Below the pieces are notes generated by a model that worked only from the letters and a program-made list of their open reading frames with translations, was not told the DNA's origin and made no database searches. The position numbers and the translations under genes are program-made. DNA of 64,000 nt. Source: Halichondria panicea (taxonomy: Eukaryota; Porifera; Demospongiae; Suberitida; Halichondriidae). Location of the stretch: the NCBI RefSeq assembly GCF_963675165.1, contig NC_087389.1, forward strand, positions 1,460,001 to 1,524,000, written 5' to 3'. Shown here piece by piece: positions 46,201 to 57,086 of this stretch. Position 1 is the first letter of the stretch. Every line of letters starts with the position of its first letter.

Positions 46201-47195
46201 GATATATTTTTGGGCTGCATCCCTCCCCTTGTACTGTTGGTACATAATTATACTACCAGGAGTGCATGAATACTACATAATTATACTATGACTGTATGAG
46301 CCTAGACTGGACTGTCTGCTATTACCTCATGATTGGCCACATAGGTGTGTACAGTGTCATTCTCAGAAAAAAATCTGTGATCAGCCAGTGTTTGCATAAA
46401 TCTGGAAGAGAAGGATAATGGTTGGGAAATATCTGGCATGACAGGTACGCTTACTGTTCCACTTCGATGCAAGGTAGTCTTGTGACATCACCAAACATAG
46501 CCTGTGAATCATCTCCTAAAATCACCATTTTGGGATCAACTGATTTCACAGAAGGGGGAGGGGCTGGTAGAGGAGGCAGCTAGGAAAGAATGAAACATTA
46601 CATCAACACTCTAATTGTAGCAACGATTGTCTCCTCTCACAATGTATCCTCCGAGCTCCATTTTTCGAGAGAGGTTCCTGTGAAGCCATTGAAGGTCCTT
46701 GTATGAACGCTGCACTGTCTTTGTCTGACCATTCACCTCAACCTGTGCAGGTAAGAGCAGTAGAAATGTTGACTACCATAATAACTAGCCTCCTACGCAG
46801 GTCTCTGAAGAATGAGGAGCAGAAGAGGCCGTGCAAGACTATAATTTTAGCGTAGACTACATGATACAGTAGGTCCACATTAAACTCACTTCCACATTGA
46901 ATATGAAGTCATCTGCAGTAGCCTCATAGCTCTTCACAGACACCTTTATATCATCGTGGGGGGTAGTTGGCTCACTTGCTGCAGGTCCATCATCATCATC
47001 ATCATCAGCAGTAGTATCAGCTTGTGCATTATACTTCAATGGTGCACTGTTCCCAGGTATTGCGTCAGCCCCAGTAGGTGGAAATCCAAAGGACACATCA
47101 TCTTGCTCCACATCCAGAGAGGCAGGTGGATCACTCTGTGTCTCTGCAGGCTCCTCTTGCTTAGAGAAAGGACTGTTGTCAAAAAGGTCATCCAT
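43296..47195 (-). CDS. PX-BAR sorting nexin, SNX5/6/32-like
   Basis: About twelve exons from the ATG at 47195 (MDDLFDNSPF) to the stop ending at 43296. An acidic N-terminus with a run of six Asp precedes a PX domain (DDFIFNVEVEV, VQRSYKDLQWLHRNL, GGYILPPLPAPPP, EVEQFMQTLADHRFF). Then come SERDKLGTGTLWNAFTGIVS and a helical BAR-type region (TFQRLGEGLDEEKQSLHSKS, FDLYHRYSLQAK, LYRRLSKLQKLL, IELFKQKYAEFFGSNMIGYV). SNX5/6 pair with SNX1/2 to form membrane-bending coats for endosome-to-Golgi retrieval. SNX5/6/32 fits best by C-terminal resemblance, but assignment within SNX-BAR is not certain and two or three small internal exons were not placed. A 0.8-kb TIR element and a GT microsatellite lie in introns. 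Confidence 0.7.
44044..44160. repeat. GT/GCGT-rich microsatellite
   Basis: tgtgtgcgtgcgtgcatggg followed by GT runs with cg and cat interruptions, in an SNX intron. Confidence 0.85.
44940..45733. mobile_element. ~790-bp TIR element in an SNX intron
   Basis: The left end atgttgtaaaagccagaatg continues through gaaacggaatatgg. The right end inverted reads atgttgtaaaggccggaata, through gaaacggaatatgg. Arms are about 50 bp and imperfect. The interior is non-coding. No clear target duplication. Confidence 0.65.
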
Positions 47196-47292
47196 CTTTG
47201 ACACTTGTGACAATCCTCCACCACGCCCCCCCCTGGGGTTGACCTCTGACCTGTGTCTCTCTTCGGGATCACACTACCCACATGGCTGATAA
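47196..47292. promoter_or_regulatory. 97-bp divergent promoter of the SNX gene and RECQL, with a minimal uORF
   Basis: The tightest outward-facing pair in the window. At 47282-47302 an ATG opens a six-codon uORF (MADKWK, stop TAG) overlapping the RECQL start at 47293 in another frame, the same arrangement as at NSMCE3. Confidence 0.6.
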
Positions 47293-49563
47293 ATGGAAGT
47301 AGAGAGGCTGTGTACTGAGTTGTTAGAGGTGGATACACAGCTTGCTTCCCTACAAACAGAGCTAGATATTCTATTTCAAAGACAAGAAGAGCTACAAGAG
47401 AGGAAGAGCCTACTGAGTGCCCAGCTAGAGTCAATACAGGCAGTGAAACAGCAAGAGGAAGACACTCAATCTCAGAGGGCAGACTGGGAGGATGGAGTAT
47501 TCCCATGGACGGACAAACTTCAAGCTACTCTGAATTCTATCTTCAAGCTCGATTCGTTTCGTCATCTTCAGCTGTCATCCGTTAATGCCACTCTCTCAAA
47601 AAGAGATAGTATCCTAATAATGCCAACTGGTGGTGGAAAGAGCCTCTGCTATCAGCTACCCACCTGTATGAACAGTGGACTCACTCTTGTCGTCTCTCCT
47701 CTAATCTCCCTCATGCAGGATCAGCTACTGGCTGTGCAGTCTCTCCAGATCGAATCAAACATGCTGAACGCTTCTACACCCAGAGACGAGGTCACTCGTA
47801 TTCATCGAGCAATATCTGTTAAAGGCTCTACTCTTAAATTACTATACGTCACTCCAGAGAGGATTGCAAAAAGCAAACGAATCATGTCATCACTCGAGAA
47901 AGCATACAAACTGAAGCAGCTGTCTCTCATTGTCATTGACGAAGTGCATTGTGCCAGTCAGTGGGGCCATGACTTCAGACCAGACTACAAGAAACTAGGT
48001 GTTCTAAAAACTCAATTTCCTGATTGTCCTATACTCGGCCTCACTGCCACGGCAACCTCAAAGGTACTAGTGGATGTGAAGGAGATGTTATCGCTCCCAC
48101 GGTGCCTGATTTTTAGAGCCTCCTACAACCGGTCCAACCTGTTTTATGATGTGAGATCAAAGTCCAACTCGCACAAGGCTCAGGTTGAGGAGATGGCTCA
48201 GTTGATAAAAACCAAGTACAAAAATGCTTCCGGTAACTGATTTAATGTAGTATTAGTTTATCACTGATACATTGTTTGCAGGAATCGTGTACTGTTTCTC
48301 TCGGAAGGATTGTGAGGAGGTCACTTCTGATCTGACAAGATTGGGAGTTAAGGCTGGATGCTATCACGCTGACAGAACAGGCCAGGAGCGAACCAGAGTC
48401 CACATGAACTGGCTCAAGGGATCTATTAAGGTTAGTTCTGAGTTAGCAAAGAGTCTAGTACTCAAACTACATACTGAAACAAACAAAACTTTCGATAAAG
48501 AAGCTACTTACTCGACTAATCGAAAGCTCCCCTAATAATAATTATGTGATGAAGCCCCTTTAGAATTTTCAAAGAACCCATGTTGTATTATAATTATTGT
48601 TTTACAATGGCAATTGTTGGATGTAAATCATGTGTTTTTTTTCTGCAGGTTATTGTGGCTACCATAGCGTTTGGAATGGGCATAGACAAGCCTGATGTTC
48701 GCTTTGTCATCCACCACAGCCTCAGCAAGTCAATGGAGAACTACTACCAGGAGAGTGGGCGTGGTGGGAGGGACGGTGCCCCAGCCGACTGTGTCCTATT
48801 CTTCAGAGCAGCTGACGTCTTCAGACAGAGCACCATGGTGTTCACAGAGCACACTGGATTGCAAAACTTCTACACAATGATTCGATATTGCCTTAACGTG
48901 ACAAACTGTCGACGCTCGTTAATTGCTCGTAGCTTTGGAGAGAAATGGTGTGAGACTGATTGTCAAGCCGCCTGTGACGTGTGTGTATGGAAGAAACAAG
49001 ATGGTCCCTCAGCCAGCAAACAATCAGAGGCTACAGCGTCCAAGCAAGATGTCACCAAACATTGTCAAGCACTGATTGAACTTATTGAGCATGCCCAGAC
49101 ACAAGATAAGAGGCTCACTTCACAGATGCTGATGGAGAGTTGGCGAGGACAGGGATCTCACAAACTGGCACACATTTCAGCCTCAAAGATGTCTATTACA
49201 GAGTGTGAAGCTCTGCTATTACACTCTATGCTGGAAGGAGTTCTAAAAGAGGACTTTCATTTCACACCCTATAACACCATTTGCTATATCGGACTGGGGC
49301 GAAAGGCAGGGCTAGTCAAGAAGGGAGTTGCTCGAATCACGCAAGCTGTCAGGTCATCTGTGAAGTTGTCCTCATCTCAAAGTGGTTCAAGCTGTAAACC
49401 AGACAAAGTATTGAGCAGGGTGACAAAGCAAACTATAAAGAGGAAGCTACCATCAATGTATTTAAGCTCGTCAGACGATGATGATTTCATGCAAGCACAA
49501 GGTCGTGCTAAGAAGTGTTGTAGTACTAACACTTCTTGTGATGTCATTGAAATAGACTCCTGA
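47293..49563 (+). CDS. RECQL: RECQL (RECQ1-type) ATP-dependent DNA helicase
   Basis: Exons 47293-48232, 48282-48430 and 48649-49563 close to 667 residues (human 649). A Glu/Gln-rich coiled-coil N-terminus precedes the helicase core: Walker [16 protein letters not shown] (I), [10 protein letters not shown] (Ia), [19 protein letters not shown] (II plus the RecQ aromatic loop), GLTATAT (III), [13 protein letters not shown] (IV), [20 protein letters not shown] (V) and [14 protein letters not shown] (VI). A zinc-binding set (C-R-R ... WCETDC-x-ACDVC) and a winged helix follow, and no HRDC domain, as in RECQ1. It unwinds forked DNA and branch-migrates Holliday junctions in the nucleus. The C-terminus is acidic/basic (SSSDDDDF). 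Only two introns, few for this locus. Confidence 0.95.
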
Positions 49564-49902
49564 TGTTTAGCATTTGATTCATGAATGCTACACAATGTGA
49601 TGCTGTATGAATGTTGTTGTTTATAATTATGCTGAGTTTCATTACTGTTGAAAGGTCACTATTACATCATTGTTTGGATAAGCGTATACATGTACATGTA
49701 CATGATGTAGATCTATTACCCTGAAATAGAACTTACAGAAGTATAAGCACTGAAGAAACAGTTATAGATTTATACTCTTGAGTGTCTACTTCTCGATCAC
49801 GTACATGCTTCTACGAGTATAGGTAGGTGTGTATCAATACTTGATATCTGTAAATTACTGTGAGTCTAGAGTGTTAATTAAGATATCGAACAAGTCCTAA
49901 TT

Positions 49903-49941
<39 letters not shown>

Positions 49942-49952
49942 CCCAGCACAGA
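49564..49952. other. RECQL to VAMP7 spacer with CA repeat
   Basis: Holds the RECQL 3' UTR, a tacatgtacatgtacatga palindromic repeat near 49686, and a (CA)n run at 49902-49939 that ends in CAG just before the VAMP7 start, like an acceptor of a 5'-UTR intron. Confidence 0.5.
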
Positions 49953-50615
49953 ATGCCCCAACTCTACTATGCGCTGGTTGCTCGACAGAGAGTCATCCTC
50001 TGTGACTACACCCTGAGGCAAGGCCCCTACGAATCCTCTGCTCTCTCAGCACTGGACAAGGCAATAGCTGACCGAGTATCGAAGATCAGCTATGAAGATG
50101 GCAATGTTGTGTTCCACGTGCTCGTATCTCAAGGATTAGCCTACTTGTGTGCATCAGATTTGGCGTTCGATCGTTCCCTTGCATTTGGTTGTCTCCAGGA
50201 GCTAGAGAACAGGCTGTACAGATCTCCTGGCTTGAAAGACAGAGCCGAATATGTCGGACCCTATGCTCTCAGGGGAGAATTCTCTGTAGACATGAGCCAA
50301 GTTCTCACTCAGTATGGCTCAGGGGATAAGCTTGGAAAGCTACAAACGCACGTTACTGCAGTGAAGGGAGTGATGAAGGACAATCTTGATAAGGTGGTAC
50401 TTCGTGGAGAGACGCTGGATGATTTGGAGGGACGCTCCGAGCAATTGGCTAACAGTTCCACTAACTTTAGACACAGTGCTGTCAAGTTGAGGAGGAAGGA
50501 GCTATGCAGGAGAAACAAATGGTGTTGTTGTGTCAGCTCGGTGGTGTTTATAGTCTTGTTCCTTATCATACTTGGTATCGTCTTGGGAATTCTCAAAGGA
50601 ACTAACGTAATATAA
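49953..50615 (+). CDS. VAMP7: VAMP7-like longin R-SNARE, intronless CDS
   Basis: A single 220-residue frame. Residues 1 to about 115 are a longin domain (LYYALVARQRVILCDYTL, FHVLVSQGLAYLCASDLAF); then a SNARE motif (LQTHVTAVKGVMKDNLDKVV, then LRGETLDDLEGRSEQL) with the zero-layer Arg in L-R-G-E; a Cys-rich juxtamembrane segment (RNKWCCCVSS); and a C-terminal transmembrane anchor (VVFIVLFLIILGIVLGILKG). VAMP7 drives late-endosome, lysosome and secretory fusion. The whole CDS is in one exon, unusual here, although a 5'-UTR intron is likely. Homology is closest to VAMP7 because of the longin domain. Confidence 0.9.
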   Translation: MPQLYYALVARQRVILCDYTLRQGPYESSALSALDKAIADRVSKISYEDGNVVFHVLVSQGLAYLCASDLAFDRSLAFGCLQELENRLYRSPGLKDRAEYVGPYALRGEFSVDMSQVLTQYGSGDKLGKLQTHVTAVKGVMKDNLDKVVLRGETLDDLEGRSEQLANSSTNFRHSAVKLRRKELCRRNKWCCCVSSVVFIVLFLIILGIVLGILKGTNVI

Positions 50616-50869
50616 TAGTTCTGAAAGTTTCGCAATGTTGCATCGCGAATAATATTGTTTGTGTTCCTTCACTTTATATTTTTCTACATATTTATATATA
50701 CTGGTTTGTCAACTCCTAAGGATCTTATGCTGTGTTTTTGATTGAACATTCTCCCTATAATTATACAACATGTACAAATCATTTCTTATTTATGCTTGAT
50801 CAACATGTTATAATTATTATTGCCAACAATTGAAGTAAAAATATATAATTATATAGACATCAACTAAGT

Positions 50870-52459
50870 CTATATAGCAGGATATAAACATACACCGTAG
50901 TGTTCTTCTAAATAGTCCAATACAGCTGGTACGCTTGAGAGAGTATTGAATACTCTTTGCTCTGGTCTAGTGAGCACACGGTCCAGCATGAAGATCAGGT
51001 GGTGGTGGAAGAGGGTAAAGGTCATTCCGGTACGAAGGGCAATCTCCACCCAGTCCTGAACACAAGAGATAGGGGTGTGGTCATAGCCTCCGTACATGGC
51101 CGGGTTGTCAAGGATACCACGAGCTGACATCACTCCTAGAAGAAAGAATGGACACTAATACTGTCAGAATGTTGCCGGACTGTTACATACCATTGACACC
51201 AGTGTGTTCATGCACACGCCTGATGTCCGCTTCATTTTTGACATCTCCATTGGCTACCACAGGAACACCAACACTCTCTTTCACCTAGACACAAGACATT
51301 TGTAATATAATTATTGCACGGAATCAAAAATCAACAAGCTATACTATATTCTATTCTACCCGCTCTATAGTTAAAACAGGCAGCTTAACAGTAGCCAGAG
51401 AATCTCACCAGTTTGATAGCATCCATGTTAGCAGGTTCTGCCCTCTGTTTGCTAGTCCGACCATGAACAGAGATCCAGGCCGCTCCAGCATGCTCTGCTC
51501 TCCGTACAAACTCAACCGTGTCCCTGTTTGTGGGTAAGAGTAAGCATACTTTGAGATGTTAGCTCTCGTAAGTATAGTTGTTTCTGATTGGCTCCAGTTT
51601 GTGTTGTATATGTAAACCAAGAGTAGATAAGGATATAAATCATGTAAACTAAACACATTTCTACAACATTCTCACCACCTATACAAACATTGCTAATGCT
51701 TTTACTTGAGGTTTTTGTGTATTCTCATCTTGACAGAGACTGGCAGCCCACTTCTTGACTTGGCTTGTCTGACCATATCTGTAACCAGCTCTGGCTCACT
51801 CATTAGCTGAGCACCGTAACCATCTGCCATGGCCCACCTGAATTAAAAATCATAATCACAAACAAGATGGCACCGAAACTGAACACACCTTTGAGGGCAA
51901 CCACAGTTGAGGTCTACTGCATCTACAAACGGAGCAATGATAAGTGCAGCATCAGCAAAATCCCTGGCATTGCTGGCAGCAAATTGGGCCACCAGTGGAC
52001 GATCTCCTGTTGCATTTAGCAGGGGAGGGTACAGGGGTTATTTGTACACAATGTAGATAGCAGTGTATGCAAGAGCCAGCAAATTACAATTGTTAGCAAT
52101 AGTAGTAATATTTGTGGAGGCGACAAAAAGTACTTTCATAGATTACATAGCTACCATTGCAAGTTGTGAACTCGACATCTCTTGCTTTGCTGGACTGTAC
52201 AAATGATTCTGATACAATCATGGGAGTGTAGGTGAGGTCACAGCCGTAGCGACGAACCAGCAATCGGAACGGCAGTCTGGGGGAAGTGAATGGGAAGTAG
52301 GGGATGTATATTTGGTACCTAGTTAACCATGGTGTAATTAGATATAGACATCTTGGAGTACTTTGAATAGCGGACCATGGGTGCACAAATCCTGACGACT
52401 TTTTTCTCTTCAAACAGTTCTAGTGGACTTTTATGGACCATTTCTTTGTGTGCAGTCAT
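50870..52459 (-). CDS. DUS4L: DUS4L-type tRNA-dihydrouridine synthase
   Basis: About seven exons from the ATG at 52459 (MTAHKEMVHKSPLELFEEKK) to the stop ending at 50870. Order: VVRICAPMVRYSK (FMN-binding start), LPFRLLVRRYGCDLTYTPMI, then a segment spelling L-N-C-G-C-P-Q with the catalytic Cys near 51900, ISVHGRTSKQRAEPAN, PVVANGDV and MSARGILDNPAMYGGYDHTP. Dus enzymes reduce uridine to dihydrouridine in the tRNA D-loop with FMN and NADPH; the Dus4 class modifies U20a/U20b. Its start lies 154 bp from that of GNL3L, so two RNA/ribosome-related genes share a promoter. Confidence 0.92.
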
Positions 52460-52613
52460 AGCTTGCTTGATCTTGACCTATAGTTTGAGATATACATTGT
52501 TGAGATGTGATGGGCATCACATAGAACACCATGTGGTCAAAAATGAGCTTTATTCGGAACTCCACGTGTTCTCTTTTTAGTGTCCAAGAGAGTTTATAGA
52601 GTTAAGATCAATC
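52460..52613. promoter_or_regulatory. 154-bp divergent promoter of DUS4L and GNL3L
   Basis: Outward-facing ATGs 154 bp apart. It contains gatgtgatgggcatcacata, a near-palindrome that could be a factor site. Confidence 0.45.
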
Positions 52614-55600
52614 ATGGTGCGTACTAAGAAGACGAGCAAGCGGATGCCCTGTAGAAAGAAGTACAAGATTGAGAGGAAAGTAAGAGAACACAACAGAAAA
52701 GTCAGGAAGGATACTAAAGCCAATGGAGGGAAAAGTAAGTCATAATTTAATACCAACAGGACGATTTATATGACATACATTCTGACACAGAGATGAAGAA
52801 AGATCCAGGGATACCCAACCTGTTCCCGTTCAAGGAACAACTGTTAAAGCAGATGGAAGATCGTAAGGCAAGGATTGAAGAAACCAAGGTCAAACAGAAG
52901 GCCCAAAGACAAAAAGAATATGCCAAGAAACGTAGTTTACAGGGACTCACTAACGATGCTCAGAAGAGAACCAGAGAATTCGAGAAAAAAGTATAAACAT
53001 CAATGCATCTACATTTAATACACCCAGACTGGAGGTGCGACACGAGTACCTCAATTAGGCTTGGTCACGTGCAAAATTCAACAGTAAAGTTATTGTTTCA
53101 TGTGACTAATAACCTCAATTTTAGCCTAATCGAGGTACTCATGTCGGACCTCCTCTGCATTACACCATTGTATCTATGTATGTACCACGAGTATGTATGT
53201 GGTTCTTGTTTCTCTGTAGCAACAAGCCGAGGCGACAGACGTTACCTCGACTGAGAATAGTATTGGGGTGGACCAGAGCCTGAGGGCCTACTACAGGGAG
53301 TTCAAAAAAGTAGTTGAGGCCTCGGATGTTGTACTGGAGGTGTTGGATGCTCGAGATCCCCTGGGCTGTCGATGTGTGCAGGTGGAACAAGCCGTGCTGG
53401 ACTCGGGCTCCAACAAGAAACTCATCCTTGTGCTCAACAAGATAGGTATGTCAACATTGATTATCTAAGGCTTTCACTTCATTTTCCATGAACAGATTTA
53501 GTGCCGAGAGAAGTGGTGGAGAAATGGTTGAAGCATCTCAGGAACGAGTTTCCCACTGTTGCTTTCAAGGCCAGCACACAATCACAGAAACATCACTTAG
53601 TGAGTTATCCAGCCGATTAATCACTTTTATAGCTAGTATATCAAACTCTAGCTATAATAAAGAATAATTGTATGCTAGTAACAACCTAAGGCCCCTCATC
53701 AAGACCTATCGTCATTATGCTTTCGTCTCTCTCCCATTATACACACACAGTCACAGAAGAAGTTTCCACTGGGTACTGGCCCCAGTTCCCTCATGTCCTC
53801 CTCTGCATGTCTCGGAGCCGAGGTGCTCCTCAAACTACTCGGCAACTACTGCAGAAATGCCGACATTAAGACGTCCATCTCAGTGGGCGTAGTAGGTCAG
53901 TGCCATAATTATCATAACTTATATACAGACTAAATATCAGCATCATTAATTTAGTACACGTATACATGTTGTATGTAGTACCTAGGTCATGTGATAGTGT
54001 GCTCACCACTGTATGTATGGTGCTGTATTTTAGGTCTACCTAATGTCGGCAAGAGCAGTATCATCAATAGTCTGAAGCGCTCCAAAACTTGCAATGTTGG
54101 GGCCACCCCTGGAGTCACAAAGTAAGCATAACCTCATTACTCCACACATGCATTAACGAGTGCTCTCACTCTTGCAGGAACCTTCAGGAGATTCAGTTGG
54201 ACAAGCACGTCAAGTTGATAGACAGTCCCGGCATTGTTGTGGCCGCCAAGTCCATGGATACAGCCTCCATGTTGCTACGAAACTGTATCAAGGTATGTCC
54301 TCTCTCTAGTCAGTGAGTGTATGACTGGTAACATATTATTATCATTTATATTCTGTGTGTTGTGTGTGTTGTAATTAAGGCTGATTTCTTACAGGTTGAG
54401 GCTATTCCAGATCCCTCACTGCCAGTAGAAGCCATTCTCCGCCGGTGTAACCGACTTCAGGTGAGGGGGGCAATGCTGTATGCTCATGAGGATAATATCA
54501 CATTGATACACTCAGGTTATGGAGTTCTATGGCATCCCAGAGTTTGATGGAGTCCAGGAGTTTCTCTGTCACCTGGCCAAACGACTTGGAAAGCTACTAA
54601 AAGGTGAGACAATTAATATTTTGTGCATATGTACTGTGTGTCTTATAGATGTACTACTCTGGCTGGGGTTCAGTTTGTATTTATACAATTGTATTACCGT
54701 ATTACTACAATGTTTTTCGACGGATCAAACAATGCAAACTTAAATTGCGTGTACTAATAATAACTTACTTATCGTGCTCTGTAGGTGGTGTACCTGATGT
54801 AGATTCAGCTGCTAGATCAGTGCTCAGAGATTGGAACACGTACGTTGCCATCATTTGCCCCCCCCTCCCCCCCATGTAATCTATCTTTGTCGTCTAGGGG
54901 TCGGATCAAATTCTTCACGCACCCCCCTGAACAGAGTTCCCTGCCCAGTCACGTCTCATCTGACATTGTACGAAGCTGGAGTGCTGCCTTTGACATGTCC
55001 GCACTTCATGAGGAGGAGAAACAAGACCTCAGTGGTACGATTAGGGGGAGGATAGTATTTATGTTGCTTTGTAGAATGTGTTGTGTGTGTGTCCTAGCGA
55101 TGCTGCTAGTTATACTTCGGTGTGCGCATGCACAGCGAGATATACCGTGTGTGTAGAGTGTTACAGCTGCTGAAAGATCAATGAAGTGCAAGTAAGCTTC
55201 TAGTCACGTTTTCTTGTGTGTGGATTTGCGGATTTGCAAACTAATGTTTCGTTCTCAAGTTATGCTTACTTAGAGTGCCATTGCTGCTTTTTCAGGATGT
55301 GTGATAGCAAAACAAGGGAAAGACAGACCTAGTGCCAACTCAAGAGGAAATGTTGCTACTCTACTTAATAGTTAGCTCTGCACTAGAATGCTAGTTACCT
55401 TAAGGTGACATATTAATTTCTGCGAATGAGAGTAAAATCGCAAAACTTTGTACTCGCAGATAATTGGAAGCAATCAATCTCATTAAAAAACCACTTGCGA
55501 GTAATGATAAACGCTATGAATAACATTAATTCCACAACTTGATTTAATACCAGCAAAAATGAGCTAACAGTGAAATCGCAGACAAACCTATCTGTGAAAA

Positions 55601-56672
55601 TATGTCAACTGCAAGAGAGAACTGCATGAGTGCGTGTCTTATTATCACCCTATGCATGTGTTTTATTTAACTATGAATGTGCTACCTATATTAATTTTAT
55701 GTAATGTAGCGCTTCAGTTAGAGTGTTCTGTCTGTACTAAAATAATGTGTCATTGCCTGCAGGTCTTCAAAGAGGAGTGCCTGAGATGATGGAGATAAAC
55801 CCGTCACAGCCACTGACAGAGGCTTTTGAGGAGGAGGAGGAGGAGGAGGAGAGTGAACTGGAGGAAGACATGGTGAGTTCTTCGATGGTCGTTGTTCTTG
55901 ATCTTACTTTTTTCACATTTAGTAATAACAGGAGTGCTTGAATATATTCATGTACTCCTGGTAATAAAAATGATAAAGCATGTACATGTATATACCGTAT
56001 AGCTTGTAATTTTCATGTGGTAAAATATTCGTTATTTTCGTGGGCAAGCTAACCTCCACGAAAACGTAGGCGTGGCTTGCCGGAACGCATGGAATGCAGT
56101 GCAGGCAATCAAGTCAAACAAAATTACTCACGAAAACCACCGTTTTCGAGTTGAACAAATTTTTAACCCCACAAAAGTTACCCGATATACGGTATTAATA
56201 GTATGTAATATTAATTGATATACTTGTTTCATATTGGGTTGCAGGATTCTGAGCTGAGTGAGTACAATGATGATGACTCTGAAATGGAGGATGACGAGGA
56301 AACTCCTAATAAGGAGGTATTGTTTATTCTGTGTTATTAACAATTAAATTAGATTCTCCTTTTTAGATGACTGTTGAGTTACCCAAGAGGAAAGCTAAGC
56401 AGGTATTTTGTGTATGGTGTGTTTTTGTCTAATTATCAACAGCTGCTGTTTATTTTGCAGGGGACAAAGACTCCATCACAACCAGGTTGGTGTACACTGT
56501 CATTATGTCCAGTCAGAGTAATCGTCTTTGTCTTCCATGTTAGTACTACACAGCTGTCGCCATTGTATTATATGCATTATAAGCCTTTGATTGTGTGTCT
56601 CTCCTTATAGGGCCCAGCCAGAAGGATGCCACCATGGATGACGACTCGTACAAATTTACTGACTTTTTTTAA
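52614..56672 (+). CDS. GNL3L: GNL3L/nucleostemin-family nucleolar GTPase
   Basis: About sixteen exons from ATG 52614 to stop 56670-56672. A basic N-terminus ([20 protein letters not shown]) and coiled coil ([20 protein letters not shown]) lead to a circularly permuted GTPase: [11 protein letters not shown] and LVLNKIDLVP (G4) precede [16 protein letters not shown] (G1), GATPGVTK (G2) and LIDSPGIV (G3). The C-terminal part is acidic ([30 protein letters not shown]) and ends YKFTDFF. The family acts in the nucleolus in pre-60S maturation. GNL3L is preferred over GNL3, but animals outside vertebrates have one gene for both. Its last exons were copied to 61006-61446. Confidence 0.93.
53031..53153. 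mobile_element. ~123-bp foldback MITE, GGAGGTCCGACATG family
   Basis: ggaggtgcgacacgagtacc on the left and its inverse (ggtactcatgtcggacctcc) on the right, with arms of about 31 bp reaching attaggct. Outer ends match the element at 12217-12350, so both belong to one family. Confidence 0.75.
55121..55395 (+). repeat. Third copy of the 26945-type repeat, in a GNL3L intron
   Basis: tcggtgtgcgcatgca...ttacagctgctgaaagatca...aatgtttcgttctcaagtta...gagtgccattgctgctttttcag...ttgctactctacttaatagt aligns with 26945-27240 in the same order, with one internal insertion. Confidence 0.7.
55994..56193. mobile_element. ~200-bp MITE, ACCGTATAGC family, in a GNL3L intron
   Basis: Ends accgtatagcttgtaatttt and its inverse (aaagttacccgatatacggt). 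The interior aligns closely with 9356-9554, including ggcgtggcttgccggaacgc and ctcacgaaaaccaccgtttt. It lies immediately left of where similarity to the 61-kb duplicate starts. Confidence 0.8.
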
Positions 56673-57086
56673 TGAAACATTTTAAATTGTTCTTGTTGTG
56701 CAATCAATAATGTAAAATGCTCTACACATGTCATGTGATAACCCACAGCTTGACCAAAAATTGGCTGATGTAACGAAACCTAGCAGGAGCTCATTTATTA
56801 TATATAGCGTCTATAATGTCGTAATTCATGTACAGACCAGATTACTTCAGACCAGCTTCACCCCTAAAAACTGTTCCCTCGAGCTGGCCCAGTCAGAGGG
56901 ATGATGCCACCATGCACCATGCATGATAAATTAAAGTTCACAGACAATACGTTTATGACTATAATATTACTACATTGTACTACATCGTTTTATTGTTCTT
57001 GCTGTGTAATAGGCCTATTCAACTAACAACGTCCTACACTGGATTGTTTAGCCATTCTACCTTATCGTACCACACAGAAAACGAAT

